DNA of 64,000 nucleotides from contig NZ_WJIC01000020.1 in NCBI RefSeq assembly GCF_009649815.1, positions 62,001 through 126,000 of the forward strand. Reading direction: 5' to 3'. The DNA is from Nocardia sp. SYP-A9097. GTDB lineage: Bacteria > Actinomycetota > Actinomycetes > Mycobacteriales > Mycobacteriaceae. Below the pieces are notes generated by a model. It was not told where the DNA came from. It saw nothing but the letters and a program-made list of their open reading frames with translations, and did no database searches. Made by a program: the position numbers and the translations under genes. Position 1 is the stretch's first letter, and every line of letters starts with the position of its first letter. This document shows, piece after piece, positions 16,916 to 25,769 of the stretch.

Positions 16916-17193
16916 CGCCGCTTGCTCTTCCGATCTTCCTTGACGTGGCTCTTGAACGTCCGAGTCGGCGCGAATTCACCGAGCTTGTGTCCAACCATGT
17001 TCTCCGACACGAACACCGGTACGTGCTTACGGCCGTCGTGCACCGAGAACGTGTGGCCGATGAAATCGGGAATGATGGTGGAGCGACGCGACCAGGTCTT
17101 GATGACCTGCTTCGTGCCCTTCTCGTTCTGAACGTCCACCTTCTTGAGGAGGTGTCCGTCGACGAACGGGCCCTTCTTCAGGCTACGTGGCAT
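16912..17193 (-). CDS. rpsS: 30S ribosomal protein S19
   Basis: 93 residues beginning MPRSLKKGPFVDGHLLKKVD, with IIPDFIGHTFSVHDGRKHVP and VGHKLGEFAPTRTF. Ribosome site AGGAGG upstream of the ATG at 17193. Confidence 0.98.
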   Translation of the reverse strand: MPRSLKKGPFVDGHLLKKVDVQNEKGTKQVIKTWSRRSTIIPDFIGHTFSVHDGRKHVPVFVSENMVGHKLGEFAPTRTFKSHVKEDRKSKRR

Positions 17194-17207
17194 CTTTAAC
17201 CTCCTCC

Positions 17208-18038
<831 letters not shown>

Positions 18039-18070
18039 GAGTTCTTCTCTACTTTCTGAAGTCCCCGCCG

Positions 18071-18376
18071 CTACGCGACCGGGCCTCCGAAGATCTCGAT
18101 GGGCTTGCTGTCGGCCGAGAGGGTCACGAGCGCGCGCTTGGTGTTCTTGCGCTTGCCGTAACCGGCGCGGGTCCGCTTGCGCTTGCCCTGACGGTTAGCG
18201 GTGTTGACGCTGGTCACCGTGACGCCGAAGACCTTCTCGACGGCAATTTTGATCTGCGTCTTGTTGGAGTCCGGGTGCACGATGAAGGTGTAGGTACCCT
18301 CTTCGATCAGTCCATAGGACTTCTCGGAGATGACCGGCGCCAGCAGAATGTCGCGGGGGTCGGCGATCGTGGTCAC
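18071..18376 (-). CDS. rplW: 50S ribosomal protein L23
   Basis: 101 residues; PRDILLAPVISEKSYGLIEE and the extended basic loop NRQGKRKRTRAGYGKRKNTK that lines the exit tunnel. Starts with GTG at 18376, overlapping the rplD stop (GTGA). Confidence 0.97.
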   Translation of the reverse strand: MTTIADPRDILLAPVISEKSYGLIEEGTYTFIVHPDSNKTQIKIAVEKVFGVTVTSVNTANRQGKRKRTRAGYGKRKNTKRALVTLSADSKPIEIFGGPVA

Positions 18377-19044
18377 TTGCTCTCCTCCTGTGCAGCTTCG
18401 GCAGGGCCGTGCACGAAGGCGTTGAGCGCCTCGACGGAGAAGATGACCTCATCGGCCTTCAGCACGTCATAGGTGTTCAGCTGATCGGGAGCGATCGGGT
18501 GCACGTTCTGCAGGTTCGCGACGCTCTTCCACGTGGCGATGTCCTCGCGACCGACGACCACCAGGAGCTGCTTGCGAGTCGAGAGCTCGGCAAGGAAGTT
18601 CTTGGCGACCTTGGTCGACGGGGTCTGACCCGGGACCAGTTCGGTGATCACATGGATGCGTTCGTTGCGAGCCCGGTCCGACAGAGCGCCACGCAATGCG
18701 GCGACCTTCATCTTCTTGGGCAGGCGCTGGGTGTAGTCACGCGGCTGCGGGCCGTGGACGGTGCCACCGCCGGCGAACTGCGGCGCACGGGTCGAACCCT
18801 GGCGCGCGCGGCCGGTGCCCTTCTGGCGGTAAGGCTTACGCCCACCACCACGGACTTCACCGCGGGTCTTGGTCGCATGCGTGCCCTGGCGAGCCGCGGC
18901 CAGCTGGGCCACGACAACCTGGTGCATCAGCGAGATGTTGGCGGTTACGTCGAAGATCTCCGCGGGGAGCTCGACGGTGCCCTCGGTCTTGCCGCCAGCG
19001 GCCTTGACCGTGAGCGTCAGGTTGGTCTTGGTCTCGGTGCTCAT
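18373..19044 (-). CDS. rplD: 50S ribosomal protein L4
   Basis: 223 residues, with the long internal loop GTHATKTRGEVRGGGRKPYRQKGTG-type region (shown in part) and GGGTVHGPQPRDYTQRLPKK. In E. coli L4 also represses the S10 operon by binding its leader; whether that holds here is unknown. The ATG overlaps the rplC stop (ATGA). Confidence 0.97.
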   Translation of the reverse strand: MSTETKTNLTLTVKAAGGKTEGTVELPAEIFDVTANISLMHQVVVAQLAAARQGTHATKTRGEVRGGGRKPYRQKGTGRARQGSTRAPQFAGGGTVHGPQPRDYTQRLPKKMKVAALRGALSDRARNERIHVITELVPGQTPSTKVAKNFLAELSTRKQLLVVVGREDIATWKSVANLQNVHPIAPDQLNTYDVLKADEVIFSVEALNAFVHGPAEAAQEESK

Positions 19045-19706
19045 GCCCGGGCACCACCCTTCACTGCACTCTTGACGATCACGACGTGGCCGCGACGGCC
19101 CGGGATCGCACCCTTGATCAGCAGCAGACCGTTCTCGGCATCCACCTTGTGGACCGTGAGGTTCTGCGTGGTCACGCGGTCGCTACCCATCCGGCCGGAC
19201 ATACGCATGCCCTTGAACACGCGGCCCGGGGTGGAGCAACCACCGATGGAACCCGGACGACGGTGCACAGCCTGCGCGCCGTGCGAGGCGCCCTGGCCCT
19301 TGAAGCCGTGACGCTTCATGGTGCCCGCGAAGCCCTTGCCCTTGGACGTGCCCGTCACGTCGACGAAGCTGCCTTCTGCGAAGGCCTCCGCGCCGATCTC
19401 CTGGCCGACCTCGAAGGAAGCCACGTCAGCGACGCGGATCTCCGTGATGTGGCGGCGAGGGGTGACACCGGCCTTGGCGAACTGGCCGGAAACCGGCTTG
19501 TTCACCTTGCGCGGATCGATGGCGCCGTAAGCGATCTGGATGGCTGCGTAGCCATCGCGCTCTGCGGTGCGGATCTGGGTCACGACGTTCGGACCGGCCT
19601 TGACGACGGTCACCGGAACAACGCGGTTCTTCTCGTCGAAGACCTGGGTCATACCGAGCTTGGTTCCCAGGATGCCGGCAGCCGGCCTGCTCTTGTTGTC
19701 AGTCAT
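19041..19706 (-). CDS. rplC: 50S ribosomal protein L3
   Basis: 221 residues. The ATG at 19706 (MTDNKSRPAAGILGTKLGMT) has a GGGGA ribosome site; an upstream GTG at 19724 would overlap rpsJ and lacks such spacing. The central GHASHGxxxxHRxPGS-like segment appears here as GQGASHGAQAVHRRPGSIG. Confidence 0.97.
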   Translation of the reverse strand: MTDNKSRPAAGILGTKLGMTQVFDEKNRVVPVTVVKAGPNVVTQIRTAERDGYAAIQIAYGAIDPRKVNKPVSGQFAKAGVTPRRHITEIRVADVASFEVGQEIGAEAFAEGSFVDVTGTSKGKGFAGTMKRHGFKGQGASHGAQAVHRRPGSIGGCSTPGRVFKGMRMSGRMGSDRVTTQNLTVHKVDAENGLLLIKGAIPGRRGHVVIVKSAVKGGARA

Positions 19707-19720
19707 ATCTGGAATCCCCG

Positions 19721-20026
19721 TCACTGAATGTTGACGTCGACACTGGCCGGGAGGTCGATGCGCATAAGCGCGTCAACCGTCTTCGGCGTCGGGTCGAGAA
19801 TGTCGATCAGCCGCTTGTGCGTACGCATCTCGAAATGCTCGCGCGAGTCCTTGTACTTGTGCGGCGAACGGATGACGCAGTAGATGTTCTTTTCGGTGGG
19901 CAACGGCACCGGGCCAACGACGCGGGCACCCGTACGGGTCACCGTCTCAACGATCTTGCGCGCAGACGCGTCGATCGCCTCATGGTCGTAGGCCTTGAGC
20001 CTGATGCGGATCTTCTGTCCCGCCAC
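19721..20026 (-). CDS. rpsJ: 30S ribosomal protein S10
   Basis: 101 residues, first gene of the operon. MAGQKIRIRLKAYDHEAID, RTGARVVGPVPLPTEKNIYC and HKRLIDILDPTPKTVDALMR are standard S10. GTG start at 20026 with an AAAAGGAC ribosome site. Confidence 0.98.
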   Translation of the reverse strand: MAGQKIRIRLKAYDHEAIDASARKIVETVTRTGARVVGPVPLPTEKNIYCVIRSPHKYKDSREHFEMRTHKRLIDILDPTPKTVDALMRIDLPASVDVNIQ

Positions 20027-20546
20027 GCTGAGTGTCCTTTTCTCCGCTTAACGTTTGTGCCCCGAGAGCTTTCGCTCTCGAAACACCCTCATTTGCACAG
20101 CCCGAACACACGAAGACGCATCAGCCACCACACCAGCGGGCCCGTGGGCCCGCATCCATCGCCGCTGTTCATCTGTCATGGTTCTATCCGGTCCACGCGG
20201 TCGGGCGTGTCGCCCATCCGCTCATTCTTCGGCCCGAGTCATCTCTGAGCCTTGGAACCTTGTCCCGGAAGCACCCGCGCCGGTAAACGGCGGGGCACAA
20301 GAGTGGGTCCTACTCACCCGCCACCTGCGACTTTCCCGAAAGAGAGCACAACCCGGTGCGGGCAACCTGAACAGTATGCCCCACGGCTATGGGGGACTTC
20401 AAATCGGCCCCTCTGTCCCCCGAAATCGCGACGGGGCAGGTCACAACCGCCGCCGCGAGCGAGCTTTCAACTCCGGGGTGTCGCCGCCCGGGCGCGCCGC
20501 AGGGACCGAAACGACGGGCGCCGTGACGACGCCCGCCGTGCCCGAA
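20027..20546 (-). promoter_or_regulatory. S10 operon upstream region with two hairpins
   Basis: A 520-bp stretch without a convincing gene, upstream of rpsJ. It contains a 7-bp-stem hairpin (CGAGAGC-TTTC-GCTCTCG, 20063-20080) close to the rpsJ start, and a GC palindrome GCGGGCCCGTGGGCCCGC near 20138-20156. These would lie in the mRNA leader if transcription starts upstream. I could not assign a single promoter with confidence. Confidence 0.5.
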
Positions 20547-20939
20547 TCAGGGTAGTCGCTGCACGATCAGGTACTGATAGCCCTCGGCCTGGGCGGGATT
20601 CACGATGGCGAGGGTGACCCGGCCGCCGACGGCCGCGGCCTCGTTGACCACCGCGCCGGGGGTGGCGTACAGATAGCCGTCATCCTGGGGCAGTCGGGAA
20701 TCGGGGTCCATGACGAACCCGGTCTGGTCCAGCGGCAGGAATTGGGTCAACAGGCCGGGAACGGCGCTGTTACCCAGGGCCACGGTCTCGGCCTGATCGA
20801 ATTCCAGGCCGAGGTAAACCCCCTGGCCCGGTTCGATGATCGGCCGGACAGCAGCAGCCGACCCCGCCCCGACAGTGGCCAGGACAGCCGCACCGGCCAG
20901 CGCGATACCCAGCGAGGCCGCAACGGTCTTGATACGCAT
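20547..20939 (-). CDS. Secreted small protein of unknown function
   Basis: 130 residues. The start is ATG 20939 (MRIKTVAASLG), beginning a Sec signal peptide with core IALAGAAVLATVGAGSAAA and probable cleavage after AAA near residue 29. The mature part (~100 residues, beginning VRPIIEPGQGVYLGLEF) is acidic, lacks cysteines and alternates strand-like segments (VALGNSAVPGL, GGRVTLAIVNP, YQYLIVQRLP). No family recognised. It is divergent from the DUF4442 gene. Confidence 0.7.
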   Translation of the reverse strand: MRIKTVAASLGIALAGAAVLATVGAGSAAAVRPIIEPGQGVYLGLEFDQAETVALGNSAVPGLLTQFLPLDQTGFVMDPDSRLPQDDGYLYATPGAVVNEAAAVGGRVTLAIVNPAQAEGYQYLIVQRLP

Positions 20940-21080
20940 GATTTTTCGAGCTCCATTCCCCCGACGAAACCGGTGAAATGGCACCGGCTCCAGCCGCGCC
21001 CTTCACGCAGCGGTTCAACTTACCAAGCAATTGCTCGGTTTTCCGTTCGAGCCGGTCGCAACGGCAACCCTTCCGGATAA

Positions 21081-21096
21081 CTTACTTCTGAGTAAG
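21081..21096. promoter_or_regulatory. Palindromic operator-like site upstream of the DUF4442 gene
   Basis: CTTACTTCTGAGTAAG: perfect 6-bp arms around TCTG, ending 10 bp before the ATG at 21106. Position suggests a repressor site overlapping the start of transcription or translation. Confidence 0.5.
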
Positions 21097-21105
21097 ATAC
21101 GCGGC

Positions 21106-21582
21106 ATGACGAAAGAGACCGCTACCTACCGCGGCTGGAAGAAGCTGCCGGACAACCGACTAGGCCACACCCTGTTCTCCCTCGGCATGGTCGCGCGCGT
21201 CCCCTATTTCGGCACGGTCCTGCCCACCGTGGTGCGCCTGGAACCCGGCCTCTGCGAGGTCACCGCCCCCAAATGGTTCGGCATCCACAACCACCTGAGC
21301 ACCTTCCATGCCATCGCCGCCTGCAACCTCGCCGAGGTGGCCATGGGCATGCTCTCGGAGGCCACCGTCCCCGACACCCACCGCTGGATCCCCAAGGCCA
21401 TGAATGTGCGGTACCTGGCCAAGGCCAACTCCGGCCTCCGCGCGGTGGCCGAACTCCCCGAGCTGCCCGACTTCGCGACGATCACCGAAGGGCAGAACCT
21501 GATCGTCCCGGTCGCCATCTACGACAAGTCCGGCGTCGAGGTGGTCCACGCCGACATCACCACCTGGGTCACCCCGAAGTAG
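21106..21582 (+). CDS. DUF4442 hotdog-fold protein
   Basis: 158 residues from ATG 21106 (MTKETATYRGWKKLPDN). It shows a thioesterase-like hotdog layout: VVRLEPGLCEVTAPKWF, the helix start NHLSTFHAIAACNLAEVAMG and the strand WIPKAMNVRYLAKANSG. DUF4442 proteins are related to PaaI/YiiD-type acyl-CoA thioesterases, but the classical catalytic Asp/Glu in the long helix is not obvious and function is unproven. A further 25 upstream codons are open but run over the palindrome and lack a ribosome site. Confidence 0.8.
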   Translation: MTKETATYRGWKKLPDNRLGHTLFSLGMVARVPYFGTVLPTVVRLEPGLCEVTAPKWFGIHNHLSTFHAIAACNLAEVAMGMLSEATVPDTHRWIPKAMNVRYLAKANSGLRAVAELPELPDFATITEGQNLIVPVAIYDKSGVEVVHADITTWVTPK

Positions 21583-21592
21583 CCTCGAATCC

Positions 21593-21623
21593 GGCAATTC
21601 TGCTGTCCCCCAGCAGAATTGCC
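21593..21623 (+). terminator. Perfect 13-bp-stem hairpin terminator
   Basis: GGCAATTCTGCTG, loop TCCCC, then the exact complement, 10 bp after the DUF4442 stop. Confidence 0.8.
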
Positions 21624-21715
21624 TGTTCCAGCGAAGCGGGCACGGGACACGCCCGAGCGCCCGTGGGGGTGCGAAGTCGGGTGGATGCTGGTGGGGCGGG
21701 GGCGGGGCTGTTTGA

Positions 21716-22939
21716 ATGCGAAGTATGAGTGGCCGGGTAGTTGGTGGGGTGGCGGATGTTTGCGTCGTGGGGTTGGGGCCCACGGGGCAGGCGCTTGCGC
21801 ATCGGGCGATGACTGCCGGGTTGCGGGTGGTGGCGGTGGATCCGCGGCCGGAGCGGGTGTGGCCGCCGACCTACTCGTGCTGGATCGATGAGCTGCCGGA
21901 GTGGTTGCCGGCGAGTGTGATTGCCAGTCGGGTGGACAAGCCCGTGGTGTGGACCAAAGGGGAGCATCGGATCGATCGGCCGTATTGCGTGCTGTCCAAG
22001 CCGGGATTGAAGGCGGCGCTGGCGCTCGATGATGCGACGGTCGTCGTGGGGCGGGCCAAGGTTGTCGAGGCGCATCGGGTCGAGTTGGCCGATGGCACCG
22101 AGATTCGGGCCGCGGTGGTTTTCGATACCCGCGGGCAGGTTTCGCCGGGGCAGCGCAGGGTGGCGGCGGCGCATGGGATCTTCGTACGGGAAGAGGTCGC
22201 CGCGCCGATGGTGACGCCGGGCGAGGGGCTGCTGCTGGATTGGCGGGATGAGAACGGTGCGGGGGCCGATGAGCCGCCGTCGTTCCTGTACGCCATGCCG
22301 CTCGGGGACGGGACGGTGGTTTTCGAGGAGACCAGTCTCGGATTGCGGGGCGGGATGCCGCAGCACGAGTTGCGGCGGCGGACGCTACATCGGCTGGAGC
22401 GGCACGGGATTCGGCTCACCGGGGACGAGCCGACCGAGGCCGCGCACTATCCGCTCGACGACGCGCCGCCGAAAGCCGGTCGCGGGCAGTCGGTTCCGTT
22501 CGGATCGCGGGGCGGGATGATGCATCCGTGCACTGGGTACAGCGTGGCGGATTCGCTGGCGCTGGTGGATACCGCGGTGGAAGCCGTTCAGCGGGGCGCG
22601 GATCCGATCGCGGCGCTGTGGCCGCGGCAGGCGCGGCTGGTCTATTGGATGCGCATGCGCGGGGTGTACGGGCTCGGCCGGTTGACCACCGAGCAGTCGA
22701 TCTCCATGTTCGACGCGTTCTTCACCGCCTCGCCGCGCCAGCAGAAGGCGCTGCTGTCGGCGCATGACGACTACACCGCATTGGGCGGCGTGCTGTTCAT
22801 GACCGTGGCCCGCACCTGGCCGTTCCGCTGGCGCTACGACCTGGTCGGCTGGACCAACCGAAACCGCTGGGTGGGTTGGGATTACGGGCGGCCCGAGCGC
22901 GCCGAGCTATCGGATCATCAGGACAGCGCGACGCCCTGA
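21716..22939 (+). CDS. Lycopene-cyclase-family (CrtL-type) flavoprotein
   Basis: 407 residues. N-terminal dinucleotide fold VCVVGLGPTGQALAHRAMTAG with the following acidic strand end VVAVDPRP, then PPTYSCWIDELPEWL, which matches the WG(V/I)WxDE-type segment of plant/bacterial lycopene beta-cyclases, FDTRGQ, FLYAMPLGDGTVVFEETSL (the cyclase motif with FEET) and GGMMHPCTGYSVA. Such enzymes cyclise lycopene ends. No other carotenoid genes are adjacent, so it acts either with a distant crt cluster or on another polyene. Two ATGs (21716, 21725) are possible starts. Its 3' end is 5 bp from the convergent SDR gene. Confidence 0.8.
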   Translation: MRSMSGRVVGGVADVCVVGLGPTGQALAHRAMTAGLRVVAVDPRPERVWPPTYSCWIDELPEWLPASVIASRVDKPVVWTKGEHRIDRPYCVLSKPGLKAALALDDATVVVGRAKVVEAHRVELADGTEIRAAVVFDTRGQVSPGQRRVAAAHGIFVREEVAAPMVTPGEGLLLDWRDENGAGADEPPSFLYAMPLGDGTVVFEETSLGLRGGMPQHELRRRTLHRLERHGIRLTGDEPTEAAHYPLDDAPPKAGRGQSVPFGSRGGMMHPCTGYSVADSLALVDTAVEAVQRGADPIAALWPRQARLVYWMRMRGVYGLGRLTTEQSISMFDAFFTASPRQQKALLSAHDDYTALGGVLFMTVARTWPFRWRYDLVGWTNRNRWVGWDYGRPERAELSDHQDSATP

Positions 22940-22944
22940 ACCGC

Positions 22945-23973
22945 TCAGACCCAGTTCTCGATCCAGTATTTCCAGATGATCGAGGCGTAGCCGACCAGGG
23001 GCGGGACCTTGATATCGGTTCCGGCCAGGGCGGCCTGTGTCTGCCGTGAGTCGAAGTGGCAGGTGAATTGGCTGTGTTCGATGACGTCCATGGGGACCCC
23101 GACTTGCCGTAGCGCCCAGCCCATTCCGGGCACGCGCAGGGTCATGTCGAGGGTTTGTTTCGGCATGACCTCCATGAGGTGCGGCGCGCCGGCCTCGTCG
23201 GCGAAGAGGTTGAACACCTCGGCGACGCTCTGTTCGCGCGGGTCGGTGAGGTGGTAGGTCGTTCCCCCGCCGCCCGGCCGATGCGCGATGTGGTCGAGCG
23301 CCCGCACCACGTAGTCGACGGGAACCATATTGGTATCGCCCAGTTTCGGTGCGACCACCGGCAGTATGCGCGGCAGTTGCGCGGCCATGCGCAGTATCCG
23401 GAAGAAGTAATACGGCCCGTCGATGCGGTCGATTTCCCCGGTGTGCGAGTCGCCGATGACGATCGAGGGCCGGTAGATCCGCCACGGCACCCTGTCCTGA
23501 TCGCGGACGGCGTGTTCGGCCTCGAGCATGGCGCGCTGGTAGGGCCGGGCGAGGAATTGTCCGACCTCGAGCATGTCCTCGGTGAATACCTGCTCACGGT
23601 CGCCCGCGATCTGCACCGTCGAAATATGGTGCAGTAGTCCCGCTTCCAGCTGTGCGGCGAGGTCGGTGACGCGCCGGGTGCCGCCGCCGGGTGCGATGGC
23701 GTCGAGTCCGCCGGCGAGGTGGAAGACGTGTTCGATCGAACCCCGGTGCGCCGCAATCCAGCTGGGGTCGACGCCGACGCCGGGTGCGTTGAGGTCGCCG
23801 CGTACGGCGCGCACCCGGTCGCCGGCGTTCCAGCCGCGCAGGCAGCGGTTGAAGCGCAGTACGGAGTCCTCGCCGGGGCGCACCAGCACGTGGATGTCCG
23901 CACCGCGTTTCAACAACTCGGGAACCAAGAACCGACCGATGAACCCAGTTGCCCCGGTAACCAGGTAAGCCAT
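22945..23973 (-). CDS. Extended SDR / NAD-dependent epimerase-dehydratase-like protein with Lys-to-Met change
   Basis: 342 residues. Rossmann start YLVTGATGFIGRFLVPELL (GxxGxxG), VRAVRGDL, and VFHLAG. The catalytic YxxxK motif of the family reads YQRAM here: Tyr is kept but the Lys is Met, confirmed by the codons TAC CAG CGC GCC ATG. The following EAEHAVRD and WRIYRPSIVIGDSHTGEID are typical. Loss of the Lys would impair proton relay and cofactor binding, so it may be a binding protein or use altered chemistry. It lies 90 bp downstream of the Drr-type exporter genes on the same strand. Related proteins in mycobacteria are linked to lipid metabolism. Confidence 0.8.
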   Translation of the reverse strand: MAYLVTGATGFIGRFLVPELLKRGADIHVLVRPGEDSVLRFNRCLRGWNAGDRVRAVRGDLNAPGVGVDPSWIAAHRGSIEHVFHLAGGLDAIAPGGGTRRVTDLAAQLEAGLLHHISTVQIAGDREQVFTEDMLEVGQFLARPYQRAMLEAEHAVRDQDRVPWRIYRPSIVIGDSHTGEIDRIDGPYYFFRILRMAAQLPRILPVVAPKLGDTNMVPVDYVVRALDHIAHRPGGGGTTYHLTDPREQSVAEVFNLFADEAGAPHLMEVMPKQTLDMTLRVPGMGWALRQVGVPMDVIEHSQFTCHFDSRQTQAALAGTDIKVPPLVGYASIIWKYWIENWV

Positions 23974-24041
23974 GGGTTCACCCTAGCGTGACGCGCGCCA
24001 CACTCCGGCTGCGACTCCGCAAAACGATCAAAGCCCGCATG

Positions 24042-24056
24042 CGAGAGGCATTCTCG
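24042..24056 (-). terminator. Small hairpin after the ABC permease gene
   Basis: CGAGA-GGCAT-TCTCG followed, in the direction of transcription, by a GC stretch and a short T-run. A weak candidate. Confidence 0.3.
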
Positions 24057-24063
24057 TTATCGA

Positions 24064-24948
24064 TCAGGCTCCGGTCTCGGCTGCCTTGCGGTAGCCGCGG
24101 ATTGCCGGATAGCCGAATACCAGCACCATGCCGACCGTCCACGCGACGGTCTTCAGCAGTGGTGTGGCGATCGGCCCGTCGTAGGCGAGCCCGCGCATGG
24201 CGTCGATCGCGGTACTCATGGGCTGGTTCTCGACGGTCTTCTGCAACCACACCGGATACGCGAAGACGGGCACGAAGCCGGTGTTGAAGAACATCAGCAG
24301 GGTGTTGATGACACCGATGACCTGCACCAGCATCACGCCCTCGGTAATGGTGGCGAGCGCGGTCACCAATACCGCGAAGCCGATGCCGAACAGCACCGGA
24401 ATCGCGAGCATCGCGATGGCGGCGGCCGGGCCGAACCAGAATCGGAAGCCCAGCGCCACCCCGACCGCGAGCACGATCAGCGAGGTGACGAGTACGCGAA
24501 TCGCCTCGGCCAGTAGTCGTCCGGTGAGTCCGGCGGCGCGGTTCATCGGCATGGTCCAGAACCGGCCGAGTAGTCCGGTGGCCTTCTCGACCTTGAAGCC
24601 GAGCGCCGAAACCACCGATCCGGACATGGCCGCGACGAGCATGACCATCGGCACCGTGCCGTAGATGCTGGGCATTCCGGTGGCGGAGGTGATCGAATCA
24701 CCCAGCACCACACGGAACATGAGCAGTGTCGCCGCCGGATACACGATGGTCTGAATGGTGGTCGCGGGGTCGCGTGCCCAGCCGATCAGCAGTCGCTTGC
24801 ATTGGATGAGGCTCTGTTCGAACCAAACCGCCAGCGCCCGTTCGGATCGCTGTCGAACGCGCGGCAGCGGCTGATGCCCCGCCCACGAATTCTGCTCTGC
24901 CGTCACTGTTTCGCCCTCGAGCGTGTGGGCTTGCATTACCGAACTCAT
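24064..24948 (-). CDS. ABC-2 type permease (DrrC-like)
   Basis: 294 residues. A cytoplasmic N-terminal helix (RALAVWFEQSLIQCKRLLIGWARDP) leads into six membrane segments; the ABC-2 signature stretch FFNTGFVPVFAYPVWLQ is followed by NQPMSTAIDAMRGLAYD, as in daunorubicin-resistance permeases (NPxTxxxxAxRxL). The start is ATG 24948, overlapping the upstream permease stop (ATGA). With its neighbours it should form an exporter for a hydrophobic compound or lipid. Confidence 0.87.
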   Translation of the reverse strand: MSSVMQAHTLEGETVTAEQNSWAGHQPLPRVRQRSERALAVWFEQSLIQCKRLLIGWARDPATTIQTIVYPAATLLMFRVVLGDSITSATGMPSIYGTVPMVMLVAAMSGSVVSALGFKVEKATGLLGRFWTMPMNRAAGLTGRLLAEAIRVLVTSLIVLAVGVALGFRFWFGPAAAIAMLAIPVLFGIGFAVLVTALATITEGVMLVQVIGVINTLLMFFNTGFVPVFAYPVWLQKTVENQPMSTAIDAMRGLAYDGPIATPLLKTVAWTVGMVLVFGYPAIRGYRKAAETGA

Positions 24949-25769
24949 GACCGCCTCATACTTGCCCAGACCGCTGCGGGTACGAAGACCACAGCGGCGC
25001 CGATCAGCCATACCATCGGTACCCAGAACACCTGCCAGGTCACCCCGTGCGCGGCCATATCGCGCAGCGCGAAGGAGAACTGGGAGATGGGCTGATTGCG
25101 CACGAACGGCCGAACCCATGCGGGGAAGCCGGATTCCGGCACGAACCCGCAGGAGAGCATGCCGAAGATCAGGGTCGGCAGGGTCAGTGCCTGACTCAGG
25201 GATTCGGGGCTCTTGGTGAGTGACCCGAGTGCGTCCGCGCCGATGGCCAGGACGGTGCCGACCGCGAGGGAGAACAGGCAGAACAGCACGGCCTGCCCCC
25301 AACCGGCCACGAATCGGAAGCCGATCATGTGACCCCAGCCGATGGCGGCGGCCAGCGAGACGATGGATCGCACCATCCCCGCGCTCAGGCGGGACAGCAG
25401 CGGCACCATCTTGCCGACGGGCATGGTCTGCAGCCGGGTGTTGAATCCGGTCATGGCTTCGAACGCGGCCATCTGGGCGTTCGACATCATGGTGACGGAC
25501 ATGGTCTGCAGCACGATGATCGGCATGACGAACTGCGCGTAGTCGATGCCGCGGAAGTGCATGACGTATTTGAGCGGCAGGTAGAAGCCGAGGGTCAGGA
25601 CCAGCGGGGTGATGGTCGCGAAGATCAGTTCGCCCTTGGTGGCCATCACCCAGAGGATGCGTCCGGTGAGGGCCCGCCACTGTCCGAAGCTGTTGGGCTT
25701 GGATTTCGGCAGTCCGGCGAAGAGGTCGTCACGCATGCGTGCGGTGGGTTCGACCGCGGGTGCGGTCAC
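24945..25769 (-). CDS. ABC-2 type permease (DrrB-like)
   Basis: 274 residues with six membrane segments; GELIFATITPLVLTLGFYLP at the first helix, LSCGFVPESGFPAWVRPFV and RNQPISQFSFALRDMAAHG at the ABC-2 signature position. GTG start at 25769 overlaps the ATPase stop (GTGA). The two permeases differ in sequence, so the exporter is probably a heteromeric channel with one ATPase type. Confidence 0.87.
   Translation of the reverse strand: MTAPAVEPTARMRDDLFAGLPKSKPNSFGQWRALTGRILWVMATKGELIFATITPLVLTLGFYLPLKYVMHFRGIDYAQFVMPIIVLQTMSVTMMSNAQMAAFEAMTGFNTRLQTMPVGKMVPLLSRLSAGMVRSIVSLAAAIGWGHMIGFRFVAGWGQAVLFCLFSLAVGTVLAIGADALGSLTKSPESLSQALTLPTLIFGMLSCGFVPESGFPAWVRPFVRNQPISQFSFALRDMAAHGVTWQVFWVPMVWLIGAAVVFVPAAVWASMRRS

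Noticed and set aside
24064..25680. A single long frame reading through both ABC permease genes
   Set aside because: The upstream two thirds are out of frame with the real first permease; the true start is ATG 24948, with ATGA overlap.
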